From assembly GCA_949358305.1 (NCBI GenBank), contig OX442321.1:4799605-4863604 (forward strand): a stretch of DNA of 64,000 nt, written 5' to 3'. Source of the DNA: Strigamia acuminata (lineage: Eukaryota; Arthropoda; Chilopoda; Geophilomorpha; Linotaeniidae). The position numbers were made by a program, and so were the translations under genes. The stretch's first letter is position 1. The number at the start of each line of letters is the position of its first letter. The notes under the pieces are model-generated. The model worked only from the letters and a program-made list of their open reading frames with translations. It was not told the origin of the DNA and ran no database searches. Shown piece after piece: positions 32,791-42,459 of the stretch.

Positions 32791-35715
32791 ATGACTCTAC
32801 AACAACATGAAATCACTACAATGTGCGACCAACAATCGCGCCGTCCCGAGCTGGCAGAAAAGTTCGATTCAACCAACATGGAAGGAATCTCACTCATTTC
32901 TAAACTCTACATTCCATCTCATCCTGCAGGTCGCGCCCGGAAAAAAATAGCCTTCGTCAAGTACCACAAAACTTCAAGCACCAGAAACGATAAGTATTAC
33001 AAATCGGGTGCTCCGAAGACCTCCACCGCAAGCCTCGATCAGATCCCCACCTCGGGAAAAAGCTTTCTTTATTATTTCTTTTGGTTTCTAGTGTTAGCTT
33101 TCAGCACTTTAATTTGCTTCTACCAACTCTACGATCGATTTTCCCTTTACCTATCCAAGCCCATTGATATCAGAGTGACCCGAGTTCGCAATTCGTCCGT
33201 CAAGTTCCCATCCATAACTCTATGTCCTAAAACTGACAACTACTTAGCTTTGATTAGTCCACGATACTACAAAGCAAAAGCATTGCAAAAGAATCCAACG
33301 GCACGCCATCTTTGCGCCGTGACTCCTTTTGCTTTGCTCAGCAACACCCTTAACGTTTCAACCTTATGGGATAACATGAACATTCTTGGAATATTGGAAA
33401 AATTTTATGAACTTTCTGTAAGGGAATTTTAACGTGTAAAGCTAGGTTCGCACTTGTGTACACACTAAACGCAACGCAAGAAAACTGACGTAATGCAAGC
33501 TGCTTGCGTCCAAAAATTCTTGACGTTGAAGCCAAATCCTGCTTCAACTAACAAGTTGAATTAAGCGACGCAACGCAAGGAAAGGTCTTGCGGCTAACAA
33601 ATCACAATCGACTCCAACTCTCGTCGATTCACATCTGGTTGGCGAGACTTCGCCACGTGCAAACAAGCCGCCAATTTCGGACTCTGGAACTAGTTCTACA
33701 ACTAGATTCAATTCCAGGTTTCATTTAAACCATCTGATTGGCCAGACGCGACATCAATTGTTTCAGCTCTGTTCACAATCACAAGTGCCCTACAGTGTGA
33801 ACAGACTCAGCATTGCGTTTGACTAATTATTCCTTGCGTTGCATTGCGTCCAGATTGAACAAGTGCAAACCTATACTCTGTTCACATTCAAGAGGATCCC
33901 TGGAATCTTCGCTGCCATTGGCCGAGCCATTTCACTTGTGTAGTGATACATAAAAAAGACCCAAAACACCAGAATTGTAATGATGTACAGACATTGTAAT
34001 CGATTACGTACCTAGGTTCCAAACAAAGCAAACAATAACCTTAACAGACATGCATTTTAAAATAAAAACAACATAAAACTTTATTCTACAAATAGATAAT
34101 ATATTTTATTCCAGAATAACATTAAAATAACATCATTTCAATCATTATTATACGAAAAAAGAATTAAAATCATACGAAACTACTTTTCCTCGTGGTAGAA
34201 CTTCGACTACAGGTCTGAGTAATCAGACTAGGCCAATGGGAGCAAAGATTCCAGGGATCCTCTTGAATGTGAACAGAGTATAGCTTAAATCATTCAATTA
34301 AAATATTGAAAAATGTATTGTTCCAGAGGTCCAAAATTATACAAATGAGACCAAATGCAAAAGTGTCGCAGGATCCGCCTTCATTTCAGCAAAGAAGTAA
34401 CGTCAGGACTGTGTTTGGCACGTGCATTACGTATACTAACAGTAAGTTAAAACTGTAATTACATTTTGTGATGTCTTTTTTTTAAAATTTGCATTTATTT
34501 TTAGAAAATCTTATTCGTTTTCAAAAAGATGATTTCCAGTTAGTATTCACGTTCATGGAAAAGAGCTTGAAATTGCTTTGCGACAACAAAACCATTGTTA
34601 ATGTAAGTAAAATTATAATTCATGGATGACATTGTTCTAATCTCAAGTTTCTAAACAGATTGTGTTGCACAATGACGACTATGAATTGACTTACAATGTA
34701 TTGCGTCTAAACCAACCCGTCAGATCATTCACCCAAATTATTTTGGGCTTATCTGCTAAGCGGGTGCGTTTCGTTTTGCTAGTATTTGCCCTTAGTACCG
34801 TATTTTACCGATTAAGAGTCGCCCTCGAATAGTAGCCGCGGCTGAGACACCAAGAATAGCGTATTTTTGCAAAAGTACGGTATTGTTTTCGTATTTAACC
34901 TCACGAACGATGATCGTACGTTTCGTTCGTGACGATCAGACTTCGTTTGTTACATTAAACAAATGTAACAAACGAAAAACGGAAATTGTAATTGCTGACA
35001 AAAATGGCAGTTTTGAATAAGAACCGCGGCTCTTAATCGAAAAAATACGATATTTGTTAACTTATGCGACATTAAATTCATTAGATCATGCTTTTGAATC
35101 GAACCGAAAGCCCATGCGATACAATTCGAGTCGCAAAGGGGTGCGAGAAAACCTGCTTTGAAAATGCATTGAAAAATATGAGTTACTGCAGGTAAAATAA
35201 CAAAATAACCAATCCACTTATTGCCATTGGTAAATAAGCTGTGCTTACTGAGCCATTGCCCAATGACAATTAGTGGATGGTGTGAATAGAGTTTCCGCAT
35301 AACAATTGGTGTGTATCTCAACAGATTGCCAATAACTTCCGTTTCGGAGAGACCACTATGCGTAAATGAAACTGCTGTGTCAGATGCGTACTACCAATTG
35401 CTGGATATGATCATTAACTTTAATTATTTGGAAAATTGTAAATGTCCCAAAATATGCGACGAAATTCAGTACACGGAACACATGAAACAATCCGTATATT
35501 CTCGTGATACGAGTTTATCCATCTACTTTGAGGACGATGTGATTGAAGAAATTGAAGAGTATTACAGCTACCCTTTTATACCATTCATCTGTGATGTCGG
35601 TGGAAATTTGGGTCTCTTTTTGGGATTGAGTGTCCCCGCAGTTTTTCAAATCGCGGAGTCGGTCATCGCCTTTATTTTAAAAACGCCCATATTGAATTCA
35701 ACAAAAAAGAAATAG
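32791..35715 (+). CDS. DEG/ENaC-type ion channel subunit, cluster gene 4 (6 exons)
   Basis: Predicted exons: 32791-33417, 34327-34441, 34505-34602, 34659-34763, 35085-35191 and 35325-35715. They total 1443 nt and encode 480 residues. It differs from genes 1-3 in its N-terminus: one long first exon gives about 90 residues before TM1 (residues 92-112). The acceptor-like CATCCTGCAG|GT at about 32935 sits at the place and phase of intron 1 in the other genes but is read through. The start could also be the ATG at 32821 or 32878. FPSITLCP, NCKCPKICDEIQY and GGNLGLFLGLS are all present; the extracellular Cys pattern is kept. Two introns hold MITEs (33872-34282, 34796-35052). AATAAA lies at 35780. 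Confidence 0.87.
33872..34282. mobile_element. TA-type MITE, TATACTCTG family, copy B
   Basis: 411 bp in the first intron of channel gene 4. Terminal inverted repeats of about 38 bp, left TATACTCTGTTCACATTC, right its reverse complement ending CAGAGTATA. Interior motifs (CACCAGAAT, GTACAGACATTGTAATCG) are shared with the copy at 50088 and more distantly with 17281. Confidence 0.88.
34796..35052. mobile_element. Small inverted-repeat element in an intron of channel gene 4
   Basis: Ends TACCGTATTTTACCGATTAA and its inverted partner (TTAATCGAAAAAATACGATA) with an internal hairpin CGTTTGTTACATT / AATGTAACAAACG. About 257 bp, non-coding, MITE-like, between exons 4 and 5. Confidence 0.75.
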
Positions 35716-36308
35716 CCTCTAAAGCACTTGATATTTCTTTTTCCTTTCATTGCACAAATTGTATTGTAATTTGATCAATAATAAACACTTAAATTATTAA
35801 ATCACATGATTTCATCACTTTTCATTACTTTTCATTGAATTTCTCAACAAATTACATCCGGTTATAATTTCTTCTTAAACGTAAATAATTTTCGATTTAA
35901 TCTTTCTTATTCTGTGCTACTAGTATGCATACTCATGTCATGTTATCGGACATGTTTTCTTTTTATTGAACTAAATACTGTATTTATCTTTTCACCTCTT
36001 ATCAAAGCTTTTCCTTATCTTTGTGACCAAATAACTAAATCATCCGACTTAAAGAATCCACAGCTTTGCATTTTCGTCCTGCCATAACTTTTATCCACAA
36101 TCAGTGTCACATGACAGATATAACACCTTATCATACTTCATACAACGGGAAACTCCCTCTCATTGCTCAAGTTGCTTGAGTTTAACATTTTCTGTTCAGT
36201 TTCAATCTCAGTTTACACAGAAGGATTTTTGTAAGATCTCCGAAAATTGTTAACACAGCAGATGAGATTTTATACAATTTTCTTGTTTTGCAGGACCCAA
36301 TTTTTGAG
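35716..36308. other. Boundary between channel and BTB clusters
   Basis: Holds the 3' end of channel gene 4 (AATAAA at 35780-35785) and the 5' region of the first BTB gene. The stretch around 36147 (CGGGAAACTCCCTCTCA) resembles the CGGGAAACTCC-like segment found upstream of other BTB copies. A splice acceptor (TTTTGCAG, ending 36294) shortly before the ATG implies a non-coding first exon. Confidence 0.5.
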
Positions 36309-37094
36309 ATGGCCGTCAGTAAACACCCACTAGACTTGGCATCCAACTTGGAAGCACTTCGCCAACAGCAATCCTGCACCGACGTCGTCATGGAATGCGC
36401 AGGTGGCGTCGTCCACGCCCATAAAAACGTTTTAGTAACATCCTGCCCGTATTTCGAGAAGATGTTTACCGTAGACATGGTGGAAAAAAACACCGGATGC
36501 GTTCGATTTACAGGAATTTCAAGAAAAGTGATCGAAATCATCATCAAATATCTCTACGTCGCCGAGATCCCAACTCTAGGCAACGATTGCGACTCGTTGA
36601 GAGAGCTGATTGCAACCAGCCGCATGATGGACCTGGAAGATTTGCTCATCAACTCTTGGAAACTGACGACCAACGACTTAAACGCCGAAAAATTTGCCAA
36701 ATTGTGGGCAGTCGGAGTTGATTTCGGCTTGGAAAAAGAAGGGACGATCGAAACTTTTGTTCAAAATAACATGAAAGAGATTTCCGAAAATTCGCAAGTG
36801 CAAGATTTAACGAAAAATCAACTGACTAAACTCATCGAATGTGTTGATCGCGAGCGATTTTGCAACGAATGCATTCTATGCCTCTTCAAGTGGAAATCCA
36901 GTAGCAGTGAAGCTGTTACAGTTAAATTATTGGAGAAGCTCGACCTGCAACACTTGAATAACGCTTCTTTGTACGATTTGTTACAAAACACTCGCAGCGA
37001 CGAGAAGAAAGAAACTATGGAGAATCTTCTGACTCGAGAAGCTGTGGCACGATTGCCCAGATTCTCTGAATCAAAACTAAATATTAGTAATTAG
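36309..37094 (+). CDS. BTB-BACK protein without Kelch repeats, BTB copy 1
   Basis: 261 residues from ATG at 36309. A BTB/POZ domain occupies residues about 18-110 (SCTDVVMECAGGVVHAHKNV, CPYFEKMF, IIIKYLY), followed by a BACK-type helical region to about 225 (AKLWAVGVDFGLE). BTB domains dimerise and, in BTB-BACK-Kelch proteins, bind CUL3 to bring substrates to a ubiquitin ligase; whether these Kelch-less proteins do so is not known. Compared with copies 2 and 4, the Cys-rich tail of about 35 residues is cut off by an in-frame TAG; the code for the tail continues in the same frame to TAA at 37197. The ATG follows a splice acceptor. Confidence 0.88.
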   Translation: MAVSKHPLDLASNLEALRQQQSCTDVVMECAGGVVHAHKNVLVTSCPYFEKMFTVDMVEKNTGCVRFTGISRKVIEIIIKYLYVAEIPTLGNDCDSLRELIATSRMMDLEDLLINSWKLTTNDLNAEKFAKLWAVGVDFGLEKEGTIETFVQNNMKEISENSQVQDLTKNQLTKLIECVDRERFCNECILCLFKWKSSSSEAVTVKLLEKLDLQHLNNASLYDLLQNTRSDEKKETMENLLTREAVARLPRFSESKLNISN

Positions 37095-37199
37095 ATAATT
37101 GCACATTGTAATGTACAGTGCTGTTATAACGCCCAAGCCTGTCCAGCATCACTAGCCATGACAAATATAAAAGCTTTGTGCGGTAAATTATTGGAATAA
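37095..37199 (+). pseudogene. Detached C-terminal tail of BTB copy 1 beyond TAG
   Basis: After the TAG at 37092 the same frame runs 34 more codons with no stop and ends LCGKLLE then TAA, matching the tail of other copies (LCEKLLE in copy 4). It includes CNVQCCYNAQACPAS, similar to CYKRCCQDLWSCPAS in copy 2. It is either a recent nonsense truncation or a site of stop readthrough. Confidence 0.75.
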
Positions 37200-37230
37200 C
37201 CTTCAATACGTCCGGTTTGTATTTCCATAG

Positions 37231-37317
37231 AAATCCGACGGTGAAAAAGAGGAAGTAGCTGCAAATTTATTGGACAAAATCGACCTGGGTTGTTCGGATG
37301 ATGTGTCATTCTCCTAA
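37231..37317 (+). pseudogene. Stray BACK-end fragment after BTB copy 1
   Basis: Reads KSDGEKEEVAANLLDKIDLG, matching KSGVEKEEAAANLLNKIDLS of the gene at 63278. It begins directly after an acceptor-like CCATAG. A near copy follows BTB copy 2 at 41880. It looks like the remnant of an old exon or of an overwritten BTB copy. Confidence 0.7.
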
Positions 37318-37350
37318 AGATGCACACAGAGGCCGTCCATAAATTACGTA

Positions 37351-37740
37351 AGGGGCCGTCCATAAATTACGTAACGCCTGGAGGGGGGGGGGGGGGAGGG
37401 GGTTTTAAATTTTGTTATGGGTTGTGACAACGGGGAGAGGGGGGTCTTAATAATGTAACGTAACAAAATTTTTGAAAATTTTTGAAAATTTTCGAAATTT
37501 TTTAAAAATTTTGGAATATTTTTGATTTTTTTTTAAATTTTTGTAAAAAATTTTAAATTTGTGTAAAATTTTGTATTCTAAGCTTGTATCAAATTTTTTT
37601 TTTGGGAGGGGAGCGGGGGTGAGTTTTGTTACGTAATATTCTAGGGGGGGTTTCTGGATTTGTTACGACCTTGTTACAAGCGGGGGGGGAAGGGGTCTAA
37701 AAATCGAAAAATCAGCGTTACGTAATTTATGAACGGCCCC
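37351..37740. mobile_element. MITE with GGGGCCGTCCATAAATTACG ends
   Basis: About 390 bp bounded by GGGGCCGTCCATAAATTACG and its reverse complement (CGTAATTTATGAACGGCCCC), with G-runs and poly-T inside. A partial copy of the same end (GGCCGTCCATAAATTACGTA) lies just outside at about 37331. Non-coding. Confidence 0.85.
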
Positions 37741-37771
37741 TAACGCAAATTTTTTGGATTTTTAGACCCCT

Positions 37772-38078
37772 GGATGCTTTCGAGTTGATGGTGTTTCAAG
37801 AAAGGTGATCGAAATGATCATAAAATATCTGTACATTGCTGAGATGCCAACATTAGATGTCGGCGATTACGACTCGTTGAGAGATTTGCTTTCAACTACC
37901 CGGATGATGTATCTGCACGATTTGCGCGTTGACTGTTGGATTCAGAGCAGCCTTGATGTAAATTTGGAAACATTTGTGGGCCGTCGCAGTTGATTTCGGT
38001 TTGGAAAAAGAAGGATTGATCGAAAGTTTTCTTCAGAAAAACATCTTTACAATTTTCAAAGACGCTATCCGGTATCTA
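37772..38078 (+). pseudogene. BTB-BACK gene fragment, truncated at both ends
   Basis: Starts within the BTB domain (GCFRVDGVSRKVIEMIIKYL) and runs to the BACK region. A short deletion at about 37975 removes part of VDLWA and shifts the frame. It stops near 38078 in the same sequence (TATCTATTTTTCAAAA) that follows the fragment at 42845. Closest to BTB copy 2. Confidence 0.85.
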
Positions 38079-38527
38079 TCTATTTTTCAAAAACCAATCA
38101 AAGGAATAAATAAAAAATAAAAAAAATGAAGTTGTGTAACAAGAATTAAAATTGGATTTCCACATTAAAAAATTCGTTTACTTTGATGCTTGACCTCAAT
38201 AACAGTAAAATACAACTTCTCAAATCAATATCCTCTCTTTAATTAAAAAAACTTAATCAAAACAACAATTTGCACTTTGATTTGTGTAATGGCGACTTAT
38301 TGTGATGGCAACATACAGCGCTCACTAGCGAAAACATTTGAAACCAAGAGAACTGGCGCTAGACCAAGAACGAGGAATTCCCCTAATCTGTGACCGAGAT
38401 TGAAGATAATTTTTACCTAAAATATTCAATTTTTATCCTAAAATATTCAATTTTTATCCAAAAATATGCAGTAAAAACATATACGAATTAATAATAGTAT
38501 TCTGATAAAAATACCACACATCACATC

Positions 38528-39118
38528 GGGCAGGGTTCAGATTAGCGCAAATCAAATTTGCGCGACCCGTATTTGCGCGATTCAAATTTGCGCCGACCCA
38601 AATTTGCGCAAACCAAATTTGCGCGATTCAAATTTGCGCCGACCCAAATTTGCGCCGACCCAAATTTGCGCCGACCCAAATTTGCGCGTGGTCAAATTAG
38701 CGCGACGCATGCGCAGAACATTTCGTCGCCGCCGCTGTTAGGCTGAGTCCGCCTCTCGTATTCCTAAGAATGCCTAACAAGGGGGGGCTGGCGCCCCCCC
38801 TTGACCCCCCGCGAACCTAACCTTACCACTTTTTTTAAGCAATTCTCCTTCCATTGAGTATTGGTCAGAAATTAAATAAAGGGCAACTAAATGAAGGGCG
38901 ACGAAATGAAGAAACCCCGCAAAGGGGGTTGAGGGTATCCCAAGGCGCGCCCTGGCGGTCAGTCGTGACGTATGTTGCGCAAATTTGGACCAGCGCAAAT
39001 TTGGACCGGCGCAAATTTGGGTCGGCGCAAATTTGAATCGCGCAAATTTGGGCCGGCGCAAATTTGAGCCAAAATAAAGACGGCGCAAATTTGGGTCGCG
39101 CAAATTTGGTGCTGGCCG
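38528..39118. mobile_element. Foldback DNA element, GCGCAAATTTG family, copy B
   Basis: 591 bp with 8-bp target duplication ATCACATC (38520-38527 and 39119-39126). Ends GGGCAGGGTTCAGATTAGCG and GGTGCTGGCCG match copy A at 20490. About eight AAATTTGCGC-type units lie on the left and about eight inverted on the right, more than in copy A. The homologous unoccupied site is visible at about 43852-43862 in another copy of the BTB flank. Non-coding. Confidence 0.92.
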
Positions 39119-39126
39119 ATCACATC

Positions 39127-39331
39127 TACTACTTGGCTGAAACACTATTCAGGGTCAAGTTCACATCACATCACATCCTGTGGTTATTTATAGCATCGGC
39201 GGGGAAATCCCACATATTATTTCTCACCAACGGACTGAACTTGTTTTCATTCACTCGCTGTCAAATTTAAAAGGTCTGGTTATTTATTATTTATCGTTGT
39301 TATATCTTAACATGGAATTCTGTCATACTAT
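39127..39331 (+). promoter_or_regulatory. BTB promoter and 5' exon module (upstream of copy 2)
   Basis: A conserved block (GGTTATTTATAGCATCGG, then CCCACATATTATTTCTC, then ACTCGCTGTCAAATTTAAAAG|GT) is also found at 43870, 44510, 47380 and, diverged, at 48410. TATTTATA could be the TATA box and CAAATTTAAAAG|GT the end of a non-coding exon 1. In this copy the module is separated from its coding exon by a 1.5-kb insertion (39332-40848). Confidence 0.55.
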
Positions 39332-39548
39332 CCGCACCCATGTGTATTGGGCCGCATGTATTTTTTAATGTTAAAAATGATGTTAAAAATGATGAACTGC
39401 CAAGGACAGTTCATCATCTGCAAATGAAAGCATAACAATCCTCCAAAACTTTTTTATAAGTATATTGGTCCATGATATTCTTAATTTAATGTTGTGGACC
39501 AATAGCCATACGGAAAAACCATCCCAATAGTAAAATGGCTTGGGGTCA

Positions 39549-40312
39549 TAGGGTTTCTCTACCGGTATTTACCAGTATCAAAAACCGGTATCAAAAACCG
39601 GTATTTTCTTTTAAAAAAAACCGAATACCAAATACCGTCTTTAGTTCGGTATTTTTTACCGGTTTTTATTGTGAGAAAAATATGGAAAACACTGCTGAAA
39701 TATTTCATCTTAGGGATGGAAATGGTCAGTTTTTAACTATTTTTATTTTCAATTAATTATTATTATTGTTCTTTATATTTTTATTGAGTAAAAATTTGGT
39801 CCAATAGACTTTGTAATATTTTTAAGAATGTGAGAGGCAGCTGCTTGAAGGGCTTGACTCACTGAAGTTCCCCTTTTCCTGACCTTGTTGGAAAGCTTTA
39901 AAAGAGCAAGTAAATTTATTTACAAAACTTCTCTACGTTGTTATTATTTATTATTATTATGATTGTAATTATCATATTTAAAGAAAAAATTTTTCAAATT
40001 TATTAAATGTTTTTTGTATGTTTTATAAATGACGTCATAATTACAAAACCCATTAAAAAAGTGTGTTATTAACTGGTTTAAGCAGACACATTAACCAGAA
40101 AATAATTTTTTTTAAATCATGTATATTAAATACTGTAAACAAAAAGTGAAAAATTCTTCAGAAAAAAAATATTTTTTAAAATTTTACTTTTTAAAAAAGG
40201 AAAATGAAAATAAAAGTATTTATTTACCGAAAAATACCGGTTTTCCCGGTTTTTTTGAACATTGATTACCGAAATACCGGTTTTTCAAAAAGTCCGGTTT
40301 TTGAGAAACCCT
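39549..40312. mobile_element. Nested element with TAGGGTTTCTC ends
   Basis: About 764 bp from TAGGGTTTCTC to GAGAAACCCTA with many CCGGTATT motifs at both ends. An inverted, truncated relative is at 62751. The termini resemble hAT-type ends, but no matching 8-bp target duplication is visible, so the class is uncertain. Non-coding. Confidence 0.7.
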
Positions 40313-40374
40313 ACGGGGGATGGTTTTCTGTATGGGTATTGGTCGACAACATTAAATTAAGAATATCATGCACC

Positions 40375-40536
40375 AATATACTTATAAAAAAGTTTTGGAG
40401 GATTGTTATGCCTTCATTTGCAGATGATGAACTGCCTTTGACATGGATATTTCAGCAGAAAAATGATTCTAAGATTACTAAGCATAAATTCAAGTCATTT
40501 GCTCAGTGTTCCAAATCCATCACATTTGGGTTTTGA
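40375..40536 (+). pseudogene. Tc1-like transposase fragment
   Basis: Reads RIVMPSFADDELPLTWIFQQ then KNDSKITKHKFKSF. Tc1-family transposases have W-x-FQQDNDPKH at this place; here the catalytic Asp and Pro are replaced (FQQKNDSK). The frame ends at 40536 with no further transposase motif. Inactive remnant of the outer element. Confidence 0.7.
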
Positions 40537-40943
40537 CTTGGCCTGCATAATCACATACAAAATTTTGGTTATTCAACAAATATTTCTGAAGAAAGTGTTT
40601 TTTTTTGTGATTTTTCGAATGTGGTACTAAACCTTTTCTGCCGGCCCAACTCACGTAAGGCAATTAGCGTGGTGGCCAAATACACTTGTGCCAAGTAGCG
40701 TTTTTTTTTTTTTAAATAAAGCCCAATGTTTGTTCTTTCAGCTACATTTATTTGTTTTGATTAGAAGCATTTTTTAGGGTTTGAATTTCACCATTTTATT
40801 TTTTTTAACATTAAAAAATACGTGCGGCCCAATACACATGGGTGCGGGTAGATCAGTTTCGATTTCACATTATCGTGGGAAGAATTATAAACGACAAAAG
40901 TTATTTAATTATAAATTTCTTGTTTAACAGCACAATTTCTAAA

Positions 40944-41852
40944 ATGTCCGCTAGTAAACACCCGCTAGACTTGGCATCCAAGATGGAAGAATTACGTCAA
41001 CGGCAATCCTGTACCGACGTCGTGATGGAATGCGCAGGAGGCGTTGTCCACGCTCACAAAACCGTTTTACTAACATCTTGCCCGTATTTTGAGAAGATGT
41101 TTACCATAGACATGACGGAAAATAACACTGGACGCGTTCAATTTGATGGTATTTCAAGTAAAGTGATCGAAATGATCATAAAATATCTGTACGTTGCTGA
41201 GATGCCAACATTAGATGTCGGCGATTACGACTCGTTAAGAGATTTGCTTTCAACTACCCGGATGATGGATCTGCACGATTTGTACGTTGACTGTTGGATT
41301 CAGAGCAGCCGTGATGTAAATTTGGAAACATTTGTTGATTTGTGGGCCATCGCAGTTGATTTCGGTTTGGAAAAAGAAGGGTTAATCGAAGGTTTTCTTG
41401 AGAAAAACATCGTTACAATTTCTAAAGAAGCTCAAGTGCAAGATTTAACGCAAAATCAAATGAATAAACTGATTGATAGTCTCAAACACAGGGTATTTTG
41501 CAACGACAGCTTTCGTTGTATCCTCAAGTGGAAATCCACACACGATGAAGTTGTTGTCATTCAATTACTTAAGAAACTTGACCTGCGAGACTTGGACAAC
41601 ACACACTTGCACGATTTGCTACAAAATATGCGCAGCGACAAAACGGAAGAAACTATAGAAAATCTGCTGACTCAAGAAGCTGTGGCACGATTGGCACGAT
41701 TGCCCAAATTTGGCGAATTAGCCGAAAACCACAATATTAGTAAGCTGATAAAGGAAAATTGTTATAAGCGGTGCTGTCAAGACCTCTGGTCGTGTCCAGC
41801 ATCAGAAGCCATGAAAACGATAGAGGGTTTGTGCTTTAATCGATTGGTATAA
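40944..41852 (+). CDS. BTB-BACK protein without Kelch repeats, BTB copy 2
   Basis: 302 residues from the ATG at 40944, just after a splice acceptor (TTTAACAG, 40930). BTB domain residues about 18-112 (SCTDVVMECAGGVVHAHKTV, CPYFEKMF, MIIKYLYVAEMPTL), BACK-like region to about 230, then a tail with clustered cysteines (CYKRCCQDLWSC) ending FNRLV. Full length for this family. The likely promoter module lies before the 1.5-kb insertion at 39332, so expression may be altered. AATAAA at 42011. Role inferred only from the domains: dimerising adaptor, possibly of CUL3 ligases. Confidence 0.9.
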   Translation: MSASKHPLDLASKMEELRQRQSCTDVVMECAGGVVHAHKTVLLTSCPYFEKMFTIDMTENNTGRVQFDGISSKVIEMIIKYLYVAEMPTLDVGDYDSLRDLLSTTRMMDLHDLYVDCWIQSSRDVNLETFVDLWAIAVDFGLEKEGLIEGFLEKNIVTISKEAQVQDLTQNQMNKLIDSLKHRVFCNDSFRCILKWKSTHDEVVVIQLLKKLDLRDLDNTHLHDLLQNMRSDKTEETIENLLTQEAVARLARLPKFGELAENHNISKLIKENCYKRCCQDLWSCPASEAMKTIEGLCFNRLV

Positions 41853-41879
41853 CAATACGTCCGGTTTGAATTTTCATAG

Positions 41880-41966
41880 AAATCCGACGGTGAAAAAAAG
41901 GAAGCAGCTGCAAATTTATTGGATAAAATCGTCCTGGGTTGTTTAGACGATGCATTATTTGCCTAA
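41880..41966 (+). pseudogene. Stray BACK-end fragment after BTB copy 2
   Basis: Near copy of the fragment at 37231: KSDGEKKEAAANLLDKIVLG, stopping at TAA 41964. It again begins right after an acceptor-like TCATAG. Confidence 0.7.
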
Positions 41967-42064
41967 CGATGCGCACATACTGCATTCCATTTCTTTAATT
42001 AATTATTAAAAATAAAAGAAATTAATTATATCAATGAGAAAGAAAGAAAAAGTAAATTAACAAT

Positions 42065-42252
42065 TACAGTCAAAACTCTTTATAACGAATCGCGGTATAA
42101 CGAATTATTGATATCACGAATACCTAAAAATAGCTGATTTGGTTGGCCAGCCATAGAACACCATGTTAAAAAATTTTGATATAACGAATTCTCGTCATGA
42201 CGAATCGATTTTTAGGGCCCCTTGCGATTTGTTATAAAGAGTTTCGACTGTA
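42065..42252. mobile_element. Tc1-like MITE
   Basis: 188 bp including terminal TA duplication. Ends TACAGTCAAAACTCTTTATA and the inverted partner (TATAAAGAGTTTCGACTGTA), the usual CAGTCGAAACTC style of Tc1-type ends. Repeated ATAACGAAT inside. Non-coding. Confidence 0.88.
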
Positions 42253-42459
42253 GTTAATTAACAAGTGCAATATAAATTGTGTAGCAGCAGAAAAAAGTTC
42301 GAATTATTCTGTTCCGCAAATTCGCAGAAAAGTATTTCAAAACATCAAAGTGTCCTTCTCAAAAATTGTATTCCAAATTGTAAATTAAAAGTTATAAATA
42401 AAAAAAAAATTTAATTTGCCCACTTCACGTTTTCGACCGAGAAAACAACTTGCTTTTAT

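Larger units (their letters stand above)
39332..40848. mobile_element. Tc1-like transposon remnant carrying a nested element
   Basis: Outer inverted repeats begin CCGCACCCATGTGTATTGGG (39332) and end with the reverse complement (CCCAATACACATGGGTGCGG, to 40848). A second inverted pair, 39395-39530 with 40312-40440, lies inside. A transposase fragment is coded at 40375-40536. Comparison with the BTB flanks at 44040 and 46025 shows the split host sequence (CATGGAATTC... on the left, ATCAGTTTCGATT on the right), so this is an insertion. Confidence 0.8.

Noticed and set aside
38558-39145. Frames with repeating NLRRPKFA-like text
   Set aside because: Translation of the 16-bp arrays in the foldback element, not a protein.
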